Source: Streptococcus mitis (GTDB lineage Bacteria; Bacillota; Bacilli; Lactobacillales; Streptococcaceae). Taken from it: DNA of 64,000 bases. The stretch covers positions 1 through 64,000 of the forward strand of contig NZ_SWFJ01000008.1 of the NCBI RefSeq assembly GCF_005144795.1, written 5' to 3'. Positions 1 to 10,503 of the stretch are shown here, piece after piece. Numbering within the stretch: the first letter of the stretch is position 1; each line of letters opens with the position of its first letter. The notes under the pieces are model-generated. The model did not search any database. It was not told the DNA's origin and was given only the letters and a program-made list of their open reading frames with translations. The translations under genes were made by a program, and so were the position numbers.

Positions 1-20
1 GTTTTCGGAACTTCGAAAAC
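1..20. repeat. Short inverted repeat
   Basis: A 7-bp inverted repeat (GTTTTCG / CGAAAAC) separated by six bases lies at the window edge, downstream of gpmA. It may be part of a terminator region, but no clear T-tract follows on either strand within the window. Confidence 0.35.
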
Positions 21-53
21 TTCAAAAAACGGATTTTTATTGCTCTGAATATC

Positions 54-83
54 AAAAAAGAAAGGACTAAATCTGTCCTTTCT
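54..83 (-). terminator. Rho-independent terminator of gpmA
   Basis: A perfect 8-bp stem (GAAAGGAC / GTCCTTTC, 60-67 and 75-82) is followed on the minus strand by a run of six T. It sits about 55 bp beyond the gpmA stop codon, in the right orientation to end gpmA transcription. Confidence 0.75.
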
Positions 84-138
84 CGAGCTTAGCTTTTCTT
101 CAACCCACTACAGTTGACAAAGAGCCTCTTTTTACAAA

Positions 139-831
139 TTATTTTCCAAGGTAGTATTCAGAAACTACATTCAATTTTTCGTCGAATTCGAATACCAATG
201 GTGGGAAGTTAGGGATTTCCACGTCCATGATTTCGTCATCTGACAAACCTTTGATGTGTTTTACAAGGGCACGGATTGAGTTACCGTGAGCTCCTACGAA
301 TACGTTTTTACCATCTTTAAGAGCTGGAGCGATTTTATCTTCCCAGAATGGAAGGGCACGTTCCAAAGTCACTTTCAAGTTTTCAGCATCTGGAATAACT
401 GAATCGTCAAGTGAAGCGTAACGACGGTCAGTGTGAGCTGAGTGCTCATCATCACGGTCCATGTTTGGAGGCAATACATCGTATGAACGACGCCAGATGT
501 GAACTTGCTCATCACCAAATTGTTCAGCAGCTTCAGCTTTGTTTTTACCAGTCAAACCACCGTAGTGACGTTCGTTCAAACGCCATGATTTTTCAACTGG
601 AACCCACAATTGGTCAGAAGCTTCAAGAGCCAAGTTAGTTGTTTTGATCGCACGTTTCAATACTGAAGTGTAAGCTTGGTCAAATTCGATACCAGCTTCT
701 TTGATCAATTTACCAGCGTCAATCGCTTGTTGTGTACCTTTTTCAGACAAATCAACATCAGCCCAACCAGTGAAAAGGTTAGCTTTGTTCCATTCAGACT
801 CACCGTGGCGAGCAAAAACCAATTTTACCAT
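139..831 (-). CDS. gpmA: 2,3-bisphosphoglycerate-dependent phosphoglycerate mutase
   Basis: Glycolytic enzyme interconverting 3- and 2-phosphoglycerate in the cytoplasm. The 230-residue protein has the usual length of the family. The phosphohistidine motif RHGESEWN lies at residues 8-15, with conserved [10 protein letters not shown] near residue 90 and the second catalytic histidine in GAHGNSIRA near 180. A purine-rich GGAGAATCC precedes the ATG. It appears to be a single-gene unit, with a terminator downstream and the iga gene upstream on the same strand. Assignment is secure from the family motifs. Confidence 0.97.
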   Translation of the reverse strand: MVKLVFARHGESEWNKANLFTGWADVDLSEKGTQQAIDAGKLIKEAGIEFDQAYTSVLKRAIKTTNLALEASDQLWVPVEKSWRLNERHYGGLTGKNKAEAAEQFGDEQVHIWRRSYDVLPPNMDRDDEHSAHTDRRYASLDDSVIPDAENLKVTLERALPFWEDKIAPALKDGKNVFVGAHGNSIRALVKHIKGLSDDEIMDVEIPNFPPLVFEFDEKLNVVSEYYLGK

Positions 832-983
832 TAGATGGATTCTCCTTTAAATTTTCCGAGGTTTCCCCTCGTTTATCTATTCTATTTTACACAATTTTTC
901 ACAAAAAAGCTAGTTAAAATCGACAAGTTCTGACAGTCAGGAAGTAAAGTCCTCTCATCCTGATTAGGAACTTCTATAATTCA

Positions 984-3900
984 TTACTTTTTATTTGCAA
1001 AAATAGAGGTTCTAAAATCATTTGTTTGGTCTAGGTAGGCTTTAAAGACTGCTCTCTTAAGTTTATGGACGGCACTGTCAGTCTCTGGATTATAAATAGT
1101 CCAACGAGGACCTGTAGCATCCTGTAAAACAGCTTGGTCCATGAGTTCTTGCAACTCTTTTACTCTTTGAATGGTTTTCGTGGCATTGCTCATCCATGAT
1201 TGCGTCGGATCTTTAAAAGTAATTTTATTCAAATGATCAAACTGAGCAACGCGCTCTTGATACATAGCTTTTTTAAAGGCTGCCCAAGATGAATATTGAC
1301 CACCAAATAGCTTTTCTAAAACAAGCTTATCTGTCACTAATCCTTGCTTTTTACCGTAGAGGTTGATTGTCTGACCATTTTGTTTAGCAATTTCTTCATA
1401 TTGGTTGGAAATATATGGGACCATACCATCTTTAAATCCTTTAGCAGCTAAGAGTTCATAAGCTATCCTACGTCCCATAAGATCTCCAGGAGTACCTTTC
1501 TCACTGCTCAATGCTGAAAAGATTGGTGCAAAGAGTTTAATCGTAAAATAGCCATTTCTCTCATAAGTACCAGCCTGATACTCACGAGCCGAAAGAATAT
1601 TATTGTCAATCAAACTCTCAAAGCTCGTCAATTTTTTAGCTTCATCTTCAGTCAAATTTTTCACAACATTAGTAGCATAGACATCATTGCCATCAGCAGG
1701 ATCTGTTAGATAGTGGTTCTCGATTTTTCTGAGAGCTTCCATTTTCTGAGATACGTTCAGTTTCTTAACGATCGATTTCCCTTCAAGATATTCCAACAGA
1801 TAGATGAGGTCAAACATATTATGAGCGTATTTCTGGAGATCGGATGCATCTTTGAATCGTTCCGTCGGATCTAAGACTTGTAGACGGGATCCTTCCATGC
1901 TATCTGATTTTGAATGTTTCAAGATTGAGTTAATGGTAATGGTTGCATCATTTGGATGATCTGGCGCTTGTAATAAGCCTTTAGCAAAGAATTCAGGACC
2001 AAGACCACTTCTTCTACCATAGCCACCAAGATAGATATCCTGATCTGAATCATGGGTCATCTCATGGGTATACGTAATAGCGCCATCCTTATCCAACATA
2101 CGGTAAGACATATAATAGACACCATCTCCTGTTGCGTATGCACCGTGATGATTATGAACCACCTTGTTACCAACTGGTCCAAAGAAATGTTGCATTGCAG
2201 GATTTGAATTCTCAAAGTCTGCGATTGTTGCAGCCTTTCCTTCAGTATGATCATCACCAAACTTATAGGCATCATAAAGCAGGATCGTACGATAGAGTTT
2301 TTCACGTCCCTGATTATCTAAAATACGATACCAATAATCGTAGTGATCTCGCTGACGCTTGGCTGTTTCACGCGCATTATCTTCAACAAACTTATTGAGT
2401 TCATCTCCAGCTTTATAGTCACTGTTGCGGTAGCGATCGTAAGCGCCAAATCCTATACTAGACAAGGTTGAGATGACAAATACAGATCTTTCTGGCAAAG
2501 TAAGGAGAGGCAAGACCATATTGCGGTATTTCCAAGTACTACTAGTAATTCGGTCATAAACACCGATAGAGTACTTAGTTCCTGCTTGCTCTTGCTTGGT
2601 TTTGACCTCTGCAATAGTGGATTTTTCTTCGACAATGAAAGCTTTGGTCTGTTTTTTAAACCAGTCATTGTTGCTAGTGTTTGGTAAAAAGACTTTTCGG
2701 TAATTTTCTAGCGTGCTAAACAAATCTGTCGTTCCATGATGGCTGGCAAGACTGATACCATAAGTATCAACGTTGTTCTTAGCAAGCAGATTATTAAATC
2801 CTGATTTCCCTAACTCAATCAAAGTATCTAACGGAGATGCATTTCCTTTGCCAAAGAAATCAAGGTGATACAAGACCAAGTCTTTAATATTAACCTGACC
2901 ATAGCTAAAGTTATACCAACGCTCTAAGTAGCTCATACCAAGAAGCAAGGCTTCCTTGTTGCGCTTGATTTTATCTACGATGTAACCTGTCATTACTTGA
3001 TTATTTTCCACTAGACCAGCATCCGCTGACAAGAGTTTTCGCAGACTGTCCTCTAGATGCTCCTTCGTTTTAGCAAACTGCTCTTCTAAATAGAGCTCGG
3101 TTTGCTTCACTTTTGGTGAAATATCAAGTATGTTTCTAATAGCGTCTGAATGATAATTTACCTTCTTCAATTCTGGTAAGACTTGCTGGATAATCGTTTC
3201 TTGATTATACAAGAATTGGTTTGGCGTATAGAGAAGCCCCGTATCTCCTAGACTATATTCTGCTAACTTAGCAAAATCAGTCTGGTACTTGAGCTGGAAT
3301 GTTTCAGAGGAATGATCCTGGTAATGGAGCAAGAGTTTGTTTGCAGTCTGTTTGTTGGAAACAATATCTGTGATGACTTGGTCATCCTTCATCATGACTG
3401 CTGACAAGAGTTCTTTTTGATATAAAAGACTGTTCTCATTAACTAGGTTTCCGTATTTGACGATGGTTGCCTTATTGTAGAAAGGTAGCAATTTTTCAAT
3501 ATTTTTATAAGCCAAGGCGCGCTGAGATTGATAATGTTTCACCTTAGAAAAATCACTTTCTTTACTACCACTTGTTGAAAGGGGCTCCACTGTTGGAGGG
3601 GTGAGAGGATTGATTTCTGCTTTTTTATTAGTCACTTCAAAAGCATCTAAAATTGTTCCTCTTTCTACAAAGGATTCCTTGCTGACGACTTCTTCCCTGA
3701 CCAAGGTGACATTGTAGACTCTATTAGCTTTGTTGCTGAATGTATTAGCCACCTTCATTTCATTATAGTGGTAACCGGTAATAGCATTTCCGTTGGTTAC
3801 ATTGACATCACTTAGTACATTGGTTAATCTTCCTGCATGCTGTTCCTCATTCGTCTTTCGATCCCACAAATATCCAGCCACACCCGCAACTCTACCAAAG

Positions 3901-6900
3901 TGCTTGACATTGTTGATATCACCTTCAGCATAGCTATCCTGTATATGCGCATCTTGGTCTACTAAACCTGCTAGCCCACCAACAGTCTGATCTGAACTAT
4001 TGGTGTTGGATGAAATGGCTACTGTCGCTTTTGACTTAGTCAATGAAGCTCTGCCTCCTGTCAAATGACCGACCAGACCACCAATATTGTATGCCGCAGT
4101 CGTTTCGTAAGTATTAACAATTCTTCCCTTAAAACTGCTCTCTGTGATGCTTGATTGGTCTGCCTTAGCCAACAAACCACCGATACCACGTTCCCCAGCC
4201 AGAACACCATCGACATGAACTTGCTTAATCTTTGTGTTATCCGTAGCTTCATTGGCCAGTGAACCGATATCATCTTTACCTGAAATAGAGACATTTTTTA
4301 GGCTCAACTTTTCTACTGTGGCCCCTCTCAAGCTTTCAAAAAGAGGCTTTTTCAAGTTGTAAATAGCATACCGCTTACCATCTTTTTCACCAATCAACTG
4401 ACCAGTAAAGGTGCCCTTGATGTAAGATCTGTCATCAGGTCCCAACTCCACTTCGTTGGCATTCAAGCTAGCCGCTAAATGATAGGTTCCAGAGAGATTC
4501 TTGTTGATAGCTTTAACCAGGTTGCTAAAGGAAGTGAAGGTTGTTGTTTCTTCTGTGGCCTTTTTTGCGAGATAGAAGGTGAAATTATCGACATATTTAT
4601 TTTCTAGCTCTTGCTGGAGTTTCTCAGCTTTGGCTATGATTTTATAAACTGATTGTCCATTTTTTATTTCTGCAGTTATTGAAGCGACAGGTAGATAGAC
4701 ATCTTTGAATGACGACGATTTGATCTTAACAAAGTAAGTGTCTGGATTACTTGGAACACTGTCTAAAGAAACATGTTGTTTGTAAGTACCATTGGTCTGA
4801 CTATATAACTCCAGATCAGAAACATTTCTTAATTCGAGTGTTTTTTCTGGATCTTTTTCTTTTGGTTTTTCAGCCGGATTTTCTGGTTTTTCTTGCTCAA
4901 TATTGCCAGTATATTCTGGAAGAGGGGCAATTTGTTCGGGTTCAACTATTGCTCCGGATTGGGTACCTGTATAAGATGGTTGCGATGGTACCTGTTCTGG
5001 TTCGACTATTGCTCCAGATTGGATGCCAGTATATTCTGGTTTTTTATTTGTCTCAGGGGCTACAACAGCTCCTGATTGCTCACCTTTATATTCTGGTAAG
5101 GAAGCATGGGTCTCTGGTTCGACGATGGTACCAGCTTGAGTTCCCTTGTACTCTGGTTGTGGAGTTACTTGCTCTGGTTCAATAACCGCTCCGGATTGGG
5201 TGCCTGCATAAGATGGTTTCGATGGTATCTGTTCTGGTTCGACGATGGCTCCAGATTGGGTGCCTGTATATTCTGGTTTGTCGGCCGTCTCAGGAGCTAC
5301 AACAGCTCCTGATTGCTCACCTTTATATTCTGGTTTGTCGGCTGTCTCTGGGGTTACAATCGCTCCCGCTTGAGTTCCTGTATACTCTGGTGTTGGTAGC
5401 ACCTGTTCAGGATCTACGATTGCTCCAGACTGCTCGCCTGTATAGGCTGGTTTGTCAGTCGTTTCTGGTTCCACCAAAGCCCCTGACTGGACACCCCCAA
5501 CCTCTGGATCAACTTTTTCCGGTTCGACGATAGCACCAGCTTGGGTTCCCTGATACTCAGGTGATGGAGCGACTTGCTCGGGTTCAACGACTGCTCCTGC
5601 TTGGGTGCCTGTATAGGCTAGTTTTTCAGCTGTCTCTGGGGCTACAACAGCTCCTGATTGCTCATCTTTATATTCTGGTAAGGAAGCATGGGTCTCTGGT
5701 TCAACAATCGCACCTGATTGAGTTCCCTTGTACTCTGGTTGTGGAGCTACTTGTTCTGGTTCAACAATCGCTCCGGATTGGGTGCCTGTATAAGATGGTT
5801 TCGATGGTATCTGTTCTGGTTCGACGATGGCACCAGCTTGAGTTCCCTTGTACTCTGGTTGTGGAGTTACTTGCTCTGGTTCAACAATCGCTCCGGACTG
5901 GGCACCTCCAACCTCTGGTTCCTGCTTTTCAGGTTCAACAATGGCACCAGATTGAATTCCCTTGTACTCTGGTTGTGGAATTACTTGCTCAGGTTCGACA
6001 ATAGCACCTGATTGAGTTCCTCTATATTCTGATTTTTCAGCTGTCTCTGGAGCTACAATAGCTCCCGATTGCTCACCTCTATATTCTGGCAAGGAAGCCT
6101 GAGACTCTGGCTCTCCTTTTCTTGCAGAGAATGGTGTTTCACTCGGAGCGACTGCCTTCTTTGTTCCCTTTTCTACTACACGTGGCAAGGCTTCTTCTAC
6201 TTTAGTTGAGAGAACTTCTCGGGAAATTTCTTGGTTATCAACAGTGAAAATACGAACAAGTTCAATCTTCTTCCCAGCACGACCTTCTTGTTTGACATGG
6301 ATGGTTCCCTCTGCTAGTTCTGGATTTTCTTGAACCACTTCAGCAAAGTCTAGTTTGGTTACAATCTCTTGGTCTTTGTATAGGAGCTCTGGTTTGTTCA
6401 CTCGACCAGTCAAGAGTTCATCCTGAGGAGCCACACTAGCAATACCAGACGGTTTTGGATTGGATGAATCTTGAGAAGGGATTGGCTTCTCAGCAGGGCT
6501 TGTTGGAGACTGAGCTTTCTGCTCATTTCCTGACTTTTGTCCATCATTATTGGTCTGGACATGAGGGTGAACCGTATCCTCTAGTTTCTGATCCCTAGTA
6601 GCAGTTTCTTGCTGATTAAGCTCTTTGTCTTGCTTAATATAGCCTAGGTAGGTATAACCCGATAAGGCGCGTGGCAAAGGCAAACTATCTCCTTGGGATA
6701 ATTGGTATTCTTGATTATATTGGAGTAAGAGTTGATTTTCAATAGCCTGAACCGAAGAAACCAAACCGCTCCCCATGCCTGTTATCAAAACAACCTTCAA
6801 CAGTGCTTTCTTCTTGCCTTTCTTTCTCGAAACAGCAAAAATAAGGAATCCAATCGAAGCGAGGGCTCCACCCGAAAGGACGGTAACCAGATTACTGTGC

Positions 6901-7202
6901 TCACCGGTATTAGGCAACTGACCTAGTTGGGCTTTCTCATCCATACGGTAGACTAGATAATAAGTACTCTCACTATCTTTAACCACTTTAGGAATATCCT
7001 TTACAATCAAGTCCTTCTCTTGCTTACTTAACTCTGTATCTGTCACATATTTGTAGTGAATAGATACATTTTCTTGAGCAAATACAGTCCCACTACTAGC
7101 AATGGAGACAAAAAATAAGCTCGAAATTGAAGCAGACACAAGACCAATCGCCAACTTTCGTAAGGAAAAACGATGCTGCTTCTCTCCAAAAAATTTTTTC
7201 AT
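984..7202 (-). CDS. iga: IgA1 protease, M26 zinc metalloprotease (Iga/ZmpA)
   Basis: Surface metalloprotease expected to cleave the hinge of human IgA1. Order of parts: YSIRK-like signal (RFSLRKLAIGLVS, about residues 11-23); LPNTG at 96-100 followed by a hydrophobic segment, a Lys/Arg-rich stretch and a second hydrophobic segment (about 105-150), the N-terminal sortase arrangement typical of this family; a G5-like domain (about 255-350); about 20 copies of a 19-20 residue repeat of the form PEYxGTQSGAIVEPEQ (about 371-768); a GLUG-like beta-helical region (about 990-1130); and the zinc site HEMTH at 1713-1717 with the third ligand Glu at 1737. It matches what I recall of pneumococcal Iga in the N-terminus and around the sequence following the repeats, so I prefer Iga over ZmpB or ZmpC. 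AGAGAGGATATAGA precedes the ATG. IgA1 cleavage itself is inferred from the family. Confidence 0.9.
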   Translation of the reverse strand: MKKFFGEKQHRFSLRKLAIGLVSASISSLFFVSIASSGTVFAQENVSIHYKYVTDTELSKQEKDLIVKDIPKVVKDSESTYYLVYRMDEKAQLGQLPNTGEHSNLVTVLSGGALASIGFLIFAVSRKKGKKKALLKVVLITGMGSGLVSSVQAIENQLLLQYNQEYQLSQGDSLPLPRALSGYTYLGYIKQDKELNQQETATRDQKLEDTVHPHVQTNNDGQKSGNEQKAQSPTSPAEKPIPSQDSSNPKPSGIASVAPQDELLTGRVNKPELLYKDQEIVTKLDFAEVVQENPELAEGTIHVKQEGRAGKKIELVRIFTVDNQEISREVLSTKVEEALPRVVEKGTKKAVAPSETPFSARKGEPESQASLPEYRGEQSGAIVAPETAEKSEYRGTQSGAIVEPEQVIPQPEYKGIQSGAIVEPEKQEPEVGGAQSGAIVEPEQVTPQPEYKGTQAGAIVEPEQIPSKPSYTGTQSGAIVEPEQVAPQPEYKGTQSGAIVEPETHASLPEYKDEQSGAVVAPETAEKLAYTGTQAGAVVEPEQVAPSPEYQGTQAGAIVEPEKVDPEVGGVQSGALVEPETTDKPAYTGEQSGAIVDPEQVLPTPEYTGTQAGAIVTPETADKPEYKGEQSGAVVAPETADKPEYTGTQSGAIVEPEQIPSKPSYAGTQSGAVIEPEQVTPQPEYKGTQAGTIVEPETHASLPEYKGEQSGAVVAPETNKKPEYTGIQSGAIVEPEQVPSQPSYTGTQSGAIVEPEQIAPLPEYTGNIEQEKPENPAEKPKEKDPEKTLELRNVSDLELYSQTNGTYKQHVSLDSVPSNPDTYFVKIKSSSFKDVYLPVASITAEIKNGQSVYKIIAKAEKLQQELENKYVDNFTFYLAKKATEETTTFTSFSNLVKAINKNLSGTYHLAASLNANEVELGPDDRSYIKGTFTGQLIGEKDGKRYAIYNLKKPLFESLRGATVEKLSLKNVSISGKDDIGSLANEATDNTKIKQVHVDGVLAGERGIGGLLAKADQSSITESSFKGRIVNTYETTAAYNIGGLVGHLTGGRASLTKSKATVAISSNTNSSDQTVGGLAGLVDQDAHIQDSYAEGDINNVKHFGRVAGVAGYLWDRKTNEEQHAGRLTNVLSDVNVTNGNAITGYHYNEMKVANTFSNKANRVYNVTLVREEVVSKESFVERGTILDAFEVTNKKAEINPLTPPTVEPLSTSGSKESDFSKVKHYQSQRALAYKNIEKLLPFYNKATIVKYGNLVNENSLLYQKELLSAVMMKDDQVITDIVSNKQTANKLLLHYQDHSSETFQLKYQTDFAKLAEYSLGDTGLLYTPNQFLYNQETIIQQVLPELKKVNYHSDAIRNILDISPKVKQTELYLEEQFAKTKEHLEDSLRKLLSADAGLVENNQVMTGYIVDKIKRNKEALLLGMSYLERWYNFSYGQVNIKDLVLYHLDFFGKGNASPLDTLIELGKSGFNNLLAKNNVDTYGISLASHHGTTDLFSTLENYRKVFLPNTSNNDWFKKQTKAFIVEEKSTIAEVKTKQEQAGTKYSIGVYDRITSSTWKYRNMVLPLLTLPERSVFVISTLSSIGFGAYDRYRNSDYKAGDELNKFVEDNARETAKRQRDHYDYWYRILDNQGREKLYRTILLYDAYKFGDDHTEGKAATIADFENSNPAMQHFFGPVGNKVVHNHHGAYATGDGVYYMSYRMLDKDGAITYTHEMTHDSDQDIYLGGYGRRSGLGPEFFAKGLLQAPDHPNDATITINSILKHSKSDSMEGSRLQVLDPTERFKDASDLQKYAHNMFDLIYLLEYLEGKSIVKKLNVSQKMEALRKIENHYLTDPADGNDVYATNVVKNLTEDEAKKLTSFESLIDNNILSAREYQAGTYERNGYFTIKLFAPIFSALSSEKGTPGDLMGRRIAYELLAAKGFKDGMVPYISNQYEEIAKQNGQTINLYGKKQGLVTDKLVLEKLFGGQYSSWAAFKKAMYQERVAQFDHLNKITFKDPTQSWMSNATKTIQRVKELQELMDQAVLQDATGPRWTIYNPETDSAVHKLKRAVFKAYLDQTNDFRTSIFANKK
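4905..6095 (-). repeat. Tandem repeat block in iga (about 20 units)
   Basis: About 20 in-frame units of 57-60 bp encode variants of PEYxGTQSGAIVEPEQVxPQ. Two units carry a GG in place of the usual YKG (EVGGAQSG and EVGGVQSG), and some units end in APETADK instead of EPEQVTPQ, so at least two unit types alternate. The block keeps several antisense frames open, which yields spurious plus-strand ORFs. Length variation between strains is likely for such a repeat. Confidence 0.9.
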
Positions 7203-7331
7203 TCTATATCCTCTCTATTATTTTATCCATTTCAAAATAGAAGAAGCATTTTGCTTCCTCACTATGATAAACTTACAAGAAACAAAAATACTTCTATATA
7301 TATTTTGATATATTTAATCTACAACCATCAT

Positions 7332-7360
7332 TATACTATAAATTCTCTAACTTGTCCCAA
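7332..7360 (-). promoter_or_regulatory. Candidate iga promoter
   Basis: On the minus strand a TATAAT -10 lies about 130 bp upstream of the iga ATG. A GGGACA hexamer (four of six matches to TTGACA) precedes it with 17-bp spacing. The leader between promoter and gene is AT-rich and I see no further motif. Inferred from sequence only. Confidence 0.4.
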
Positions 7361-7417
7361 AATAGTACCAGCATTCTTCAATTCATTTGAACCATTTTTC
7401 TTCTCATTTATGAATAT

Positions 7418-7446
7418 ACAAAAACCACAAGGAAATCCTTGTGGTT
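7418..7446 (-). terminator. Rho-independent terminator of ileS
   Basis: A perfect 11-bp stem (AACCACAAGGA / TCCTTGTGGTT, 7423-7433 and 7436-7446) with a two-base gap is followed on the minus strand by TTTTTG. It begins eight bases after the ileS stop codon. Confidence 0.85.
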
Positions 7447-7453
7447 ACACAAC

Positions 7454-10246
7454 TTATTTCTCTTCAAATCCTTCTGCGACTGCTTCCGCAAAATTTTCTT
7501 CTACGATGCTTGCACAGTGGTCACAGATGACTGCGTGGTAGCTACGTTCTGCTGTTGTTGGGTCGATACGACGGCAACGGTCACATACATCACCTGCAGC
7601 GCGTTCAACAGTGAAGGCTACATCTTCGAAGCTAACGGCAGCTTCTGGAGCTGATCCTTCTGCGATGGTCAAGTCTGACACGATCAAAAGTTGAGCCACA
7701 TTGCTGTTTACTGCTTCGAGTAGAGTTTTCACCACTTCATTTGGGTAAACTGTCAAGTGGGCTTCAAGTGATTTACCGATAACTTTGGCATTACGAGCCT
7801 CTTCCAAGGCTTTTTGAGCTTGTCCACGGAAGTCCATAAAGGCAGCCCATGTATCCAAGATTTCTTCTTGATTAGCAAAAGTTTCAGCTTCTGGCAATTC
7901 TGACAATTGAACGAAGTCTTCTGCTTCAAACTCAAGGTATGACCAGATTTCTTCCGCAGTGTGAGGAAGGATTGGTGTCAAGAGTTTGGTGATTTTCACA
8001 AGAATGTCATAGAAGACAGTTTGCATTTGACGGCGTTCCAATGATTTGGCACCTTCAATGTAAACAACATCTTTGGCAAAATCAAGGTAGAAGGCTGACA
8101 AGTCAACGTTGATAAAGTTCACCAAGGCCTTATAGATTGTCAAGAATTCAAAGTTTGCGTAAGCATCACGAATGGTCTTGACAAGCTGGTTAAAGCGAAT
8201 CGTCATGTACTTATCAACTGAACGAAGCTCATCGTAAGCTACTGCATCTTGAGCTGGGTTAAAGTCAGATGTATTAGCAATCAAGAAACGAAGGGTGTTA
8301 CGGATTTTACGGTAAGTTTCAGAGACTTGGCTCAAGATATCCATAGAGATACGTACGTCATTGCTTGAGTCAACACTTGTTACCCAGAGACGCAAGATTT
8401 CAGCACCAAATTGTTTTTCAACATCACTTGGAGCAATGGTATTTCCAAGAGATTTAGACATCTTCTCACCTTTACCATCAAGGGCAAAGCCTTGTGACAA
8501 GATTTGTTTGTAAGGTGCTACGCCATGGTTGGCAACAGATGTAATAAGTGATGAGTTAAACCAACCACGGTATTGGTCAGAACCTTCAAGATAAAGGTCT
8601 GCTGGGTAAGTCAACTCAGGACGGTTTACTACAACCCCATTCCATGATGAACCTGAGTCAAACCAAACGTCCATGATATCTGTTTCTTTCTTGAACTCGC
8701 CATTTGGTGAACCTGGATGAGTAAATCCTTCTGGCAAGAGGTCCTTAGCATCACGTTCCCACCAGATAATAGAACCGTGTTCTTCAAAAAGTTGAGCCAC
8801 GTGTTCAATAGTCTCAGCTGTCATGATCGCTGTACCGTCTTCAGCGTAGAAGATTGGAAGTGGAACACCCCAAGCACGTTGACGAGAGATAACCCAGTCG
8901 CCACGGTCACGAATCATATTGTAAAGACGGACTTTACCCCATTCTGAGTGGAATTTCACTTTTTCAATTTCGTCCAAGATTTCTTGGCGGAATTTAGAAA
9001 CTGAGGCAAACCATTGTGGTACTGCACGCCAGATGATTGGTTTCTTCGTACGCCAGTCAAATGGGTATGAGTGAGAGATTTCTTCTTGGGCAAGAAGGAG
9101 GTTACCAAGTTTTTCAATAACAGTTGGAACTACCTTTTCATAGAATTGACCTTCAAACTCAGGACCAGCATTCTTCATCATGATACCACGTTCGTCAACA
9201 GTCACTGCGACTTCAAGACCATTAGCAATACCAACATTGTAGTCGTCCTCACCGAAACCTGGGGCTGTATGGACAATACCTGTACCAGAGTCAGTCGTAA
9301 CGTGGTCACCAAGGATAACCAATTCATCTACAGCTGTATCCCATGGATGTTCTGTTACGATATGGTTCAATTCTTGACCACGGTAAGTTGCTAAAACTTG
9401 AACATCAGCCCAGCCAAATTTCTCAGACAAGCTAGTCAACAATTCTGCAGCAACCACAAACTTACGAGCTTCACCAGCAGGTTGAACCAAAACGTAATCA
9501 ATATCTGCACCGACAGTCAAACCACGAGAAGCTGTGATAGTAAATGGAGTAGTTGTCCAGACAACGATGTAAGTATTTGTATCTAGAACATCTTTACCAT
9601 CTTTTACCTTATTGGCATAGTAAAGGGAAGTTGAAACCAAATCATGGTATTCAATCTCTGCTTCAGCAAGGGCAGACTCAGATGACCAAGACCAGTAAAC
9701 TGGTTTGGCACCACGGTAGATATAACCTTTATTAGCCATCTCACCAAATACACGGATTTGGGCTGCTTCATAGTCAGGAGTCAACGTCACATATGGATTT
9801 TCCCAATCACCAGAAACACCCAAACGCTTAAAGTCTTCACGTTGTTTATCTACTTGAGAAAGAGCGTATTCACGGCAAAGTTTCAAGTACTCAACCAAGT
9901 CCATTTCTTTACGTTTGACACCTTGTTTTGCCAAAACTTGCTCGATTGGCAGACCATGAGTGTCCCAACCAGGGATAAATGGTGCGTAAAAACCTGACAT
10001 GGATTTTGAACGAACAATGATATCTTTTGAAATCTTGTTCATAGCATGTCCAACGTGGATATTTCCGTTCGCGTATGGAGGGCCATCATGCAAGGTGAAA
10101 TGAGGTTTTCCTTGGTTCAATTCTTGACGACGTTGGTAAAGTTTTGCATCTTCCCATTCCTTTTGCCAAACTGGCTCTTTGGTAGGAAGTCCTGCACGCA
10201 TTGGGAAAGCTGTTTTCCCAAGGTTAAGGGTATCTTTGAGTTTCAT
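7454..10246 (-). CDS. ileS: Isoleucyl-tRNA synthetase
   Basis: Class I aminoacyl-tRNA synthetase that charges tRNA-Ile. The 930-residue protein has the HIGH-type motif HVGH within [12 protein letters not shown] near residue 65, the KMSKS loop in [10 protein letters not shown] near residue 595, and a C-terminal zinc site with paired cysteines (CDRC and CDHC, near 890-915). The ATG is preceded by AAAGGAGATACC. Its leader carries a T-box, so expression should respond to uncharged tRNA-Ile. It follows divIVA but has its own leader and terminator. Confidence 0.98.
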   Translation of the reverse strand: MKLKDTLNLGKTAFPMRAGLPTKEPVWQKEWEDAKLYQRRQELNQGKPHFTLHDGPPYANGNIHVGHAMNKISKDIIVRSKSMSGFYAPFIPGWDTHGLPIEQVLAKQGVKRKEMDLVEYLKLCREYALSQVDKQREDFKRLGVSGDWENPYVTLTPDYEAAQIRVFGEMANKGYIYRGAKPVYWSWSSESALAEAEIEYHDLVSTSLYYANKVKDGKDVLDTNTYIVVWTTTPFTITASRGLTVGADIDYVLVQPAGEARKFVVAAELLTSLSEKFGWADVQVLATYRGQELNHIVTEHPWDTAVDELVILGDHVTTDSGTGIVHTAPGFGEDDYNVGIANGLEVAVTVDERGIMMKNAGPEFEGQFYEKVVPTVIEKLGNLLLAQEEISHSYPFDWRTKKPIIWRAVPQWFASVSKFRQEILDEIEKVKFHSEWGKVRLYNMIRDRGDWVISRQRAWGVPLPIFYAEDGTAIMTAETIEHVAQLFEEHGSIIWWERDAKDLLPEGFTHPGSPNGEFKKETDIMDVWFDSGSSWNGVVVNRPELTYPADLYLEGSDQYRGWFNSSLITSVANHGVAPYKQILSQGFALDGKGEKMSKSLGNTIAPSDVEKQFGAEILRLWVTSVDSSNDVRISMDILSQVSETYRKIRNTLRFLIANTSDFNPAQDAVAYDELRSVDKYMTIRFNQLVKTIRDAYANFEFLTIYKALVNFINVDLSAFYLDFAKDVVYIEGAKSLERRQMQTVFYDILVKITKLLTPILPHTAEEIWSYLEFEAEDFVQLSELPEAETFANQEEILDTWAAFMDFRGQAQKALEEARNAKVIGKSLEAHLTVYPNEVVKTLLEAVNSNVAQLLIVSDLTIAEGSAPEAAVSFEDVAFTVERAAGDVCDRCRRIDPTTAERSYHAVICDHCASIVEENFAEAVAEGFEEK

Positions 10247-10259
10247 GGTATCTCCTTTA

Positions 10260-10500
10260 TAAATAATAACAAATTAAAAACCACGACTGCCAAAAAGGAC
10301 GAAAATCGTGGTACCACCTTTATTCGGAAAAAGATCTAGTCTTTCTCCCTCTTTTCCCGTAACGTGGGGAACGTCAAATCTTACTAGCTTCAGACTTGAG
10401 TTTTTGAGAGGATAATCTTATCAATAGGGATTACAGGACTCACACCATCTCCTGCTCGCTGGAAATATAAGGATAAGATATTGTTCTCACATATCACTAT
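10260..10500 (-). promoter_or_regulatory. T-box leader of ileS (tRNA-Ile sensing)
   Basis: The minus-strand leader contains the conserved T-box sequence AAAGGTGGTACCACG (about 10305-10320). This region can pair alternatively as antiterminator or as a terminator stem (CCACGA / TCGTGG) followed by TTTTT (10272-10311). A long Stem I lies upstream, with arms ATCTTATC and GATAAGAT. An ATC triplet at 10411-10413, in the unpaired 3' side near the base of that stem, is the best specifier candidate for isoleucine. T-box identity is clear; the exact specifier position is inferred. Confidence 0.88.
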
Positions 10501-10503
10501 TCA

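Noticed and set aside
1713..2400. Separate small ORFs within the iga catalytic region
   Set aside because: They lie in other frames of an intact metalloprotease domain containing HEMTH and have no independent signals.
4751..6011. Several plus-strand ORFs of 100-147 codons antisense to the iga repeats
   Set aside because: All lie within the repeat block in overlapping frames, with Leu/Trp-rich sequence and no ribosome sites. They are by-products of the repeat.
9071..9394. 107-codon plus-strand ORF inside ileS
   Set aside because: It lies wholly inside a conserved essential gene, has no family resemblance and no translation signal.
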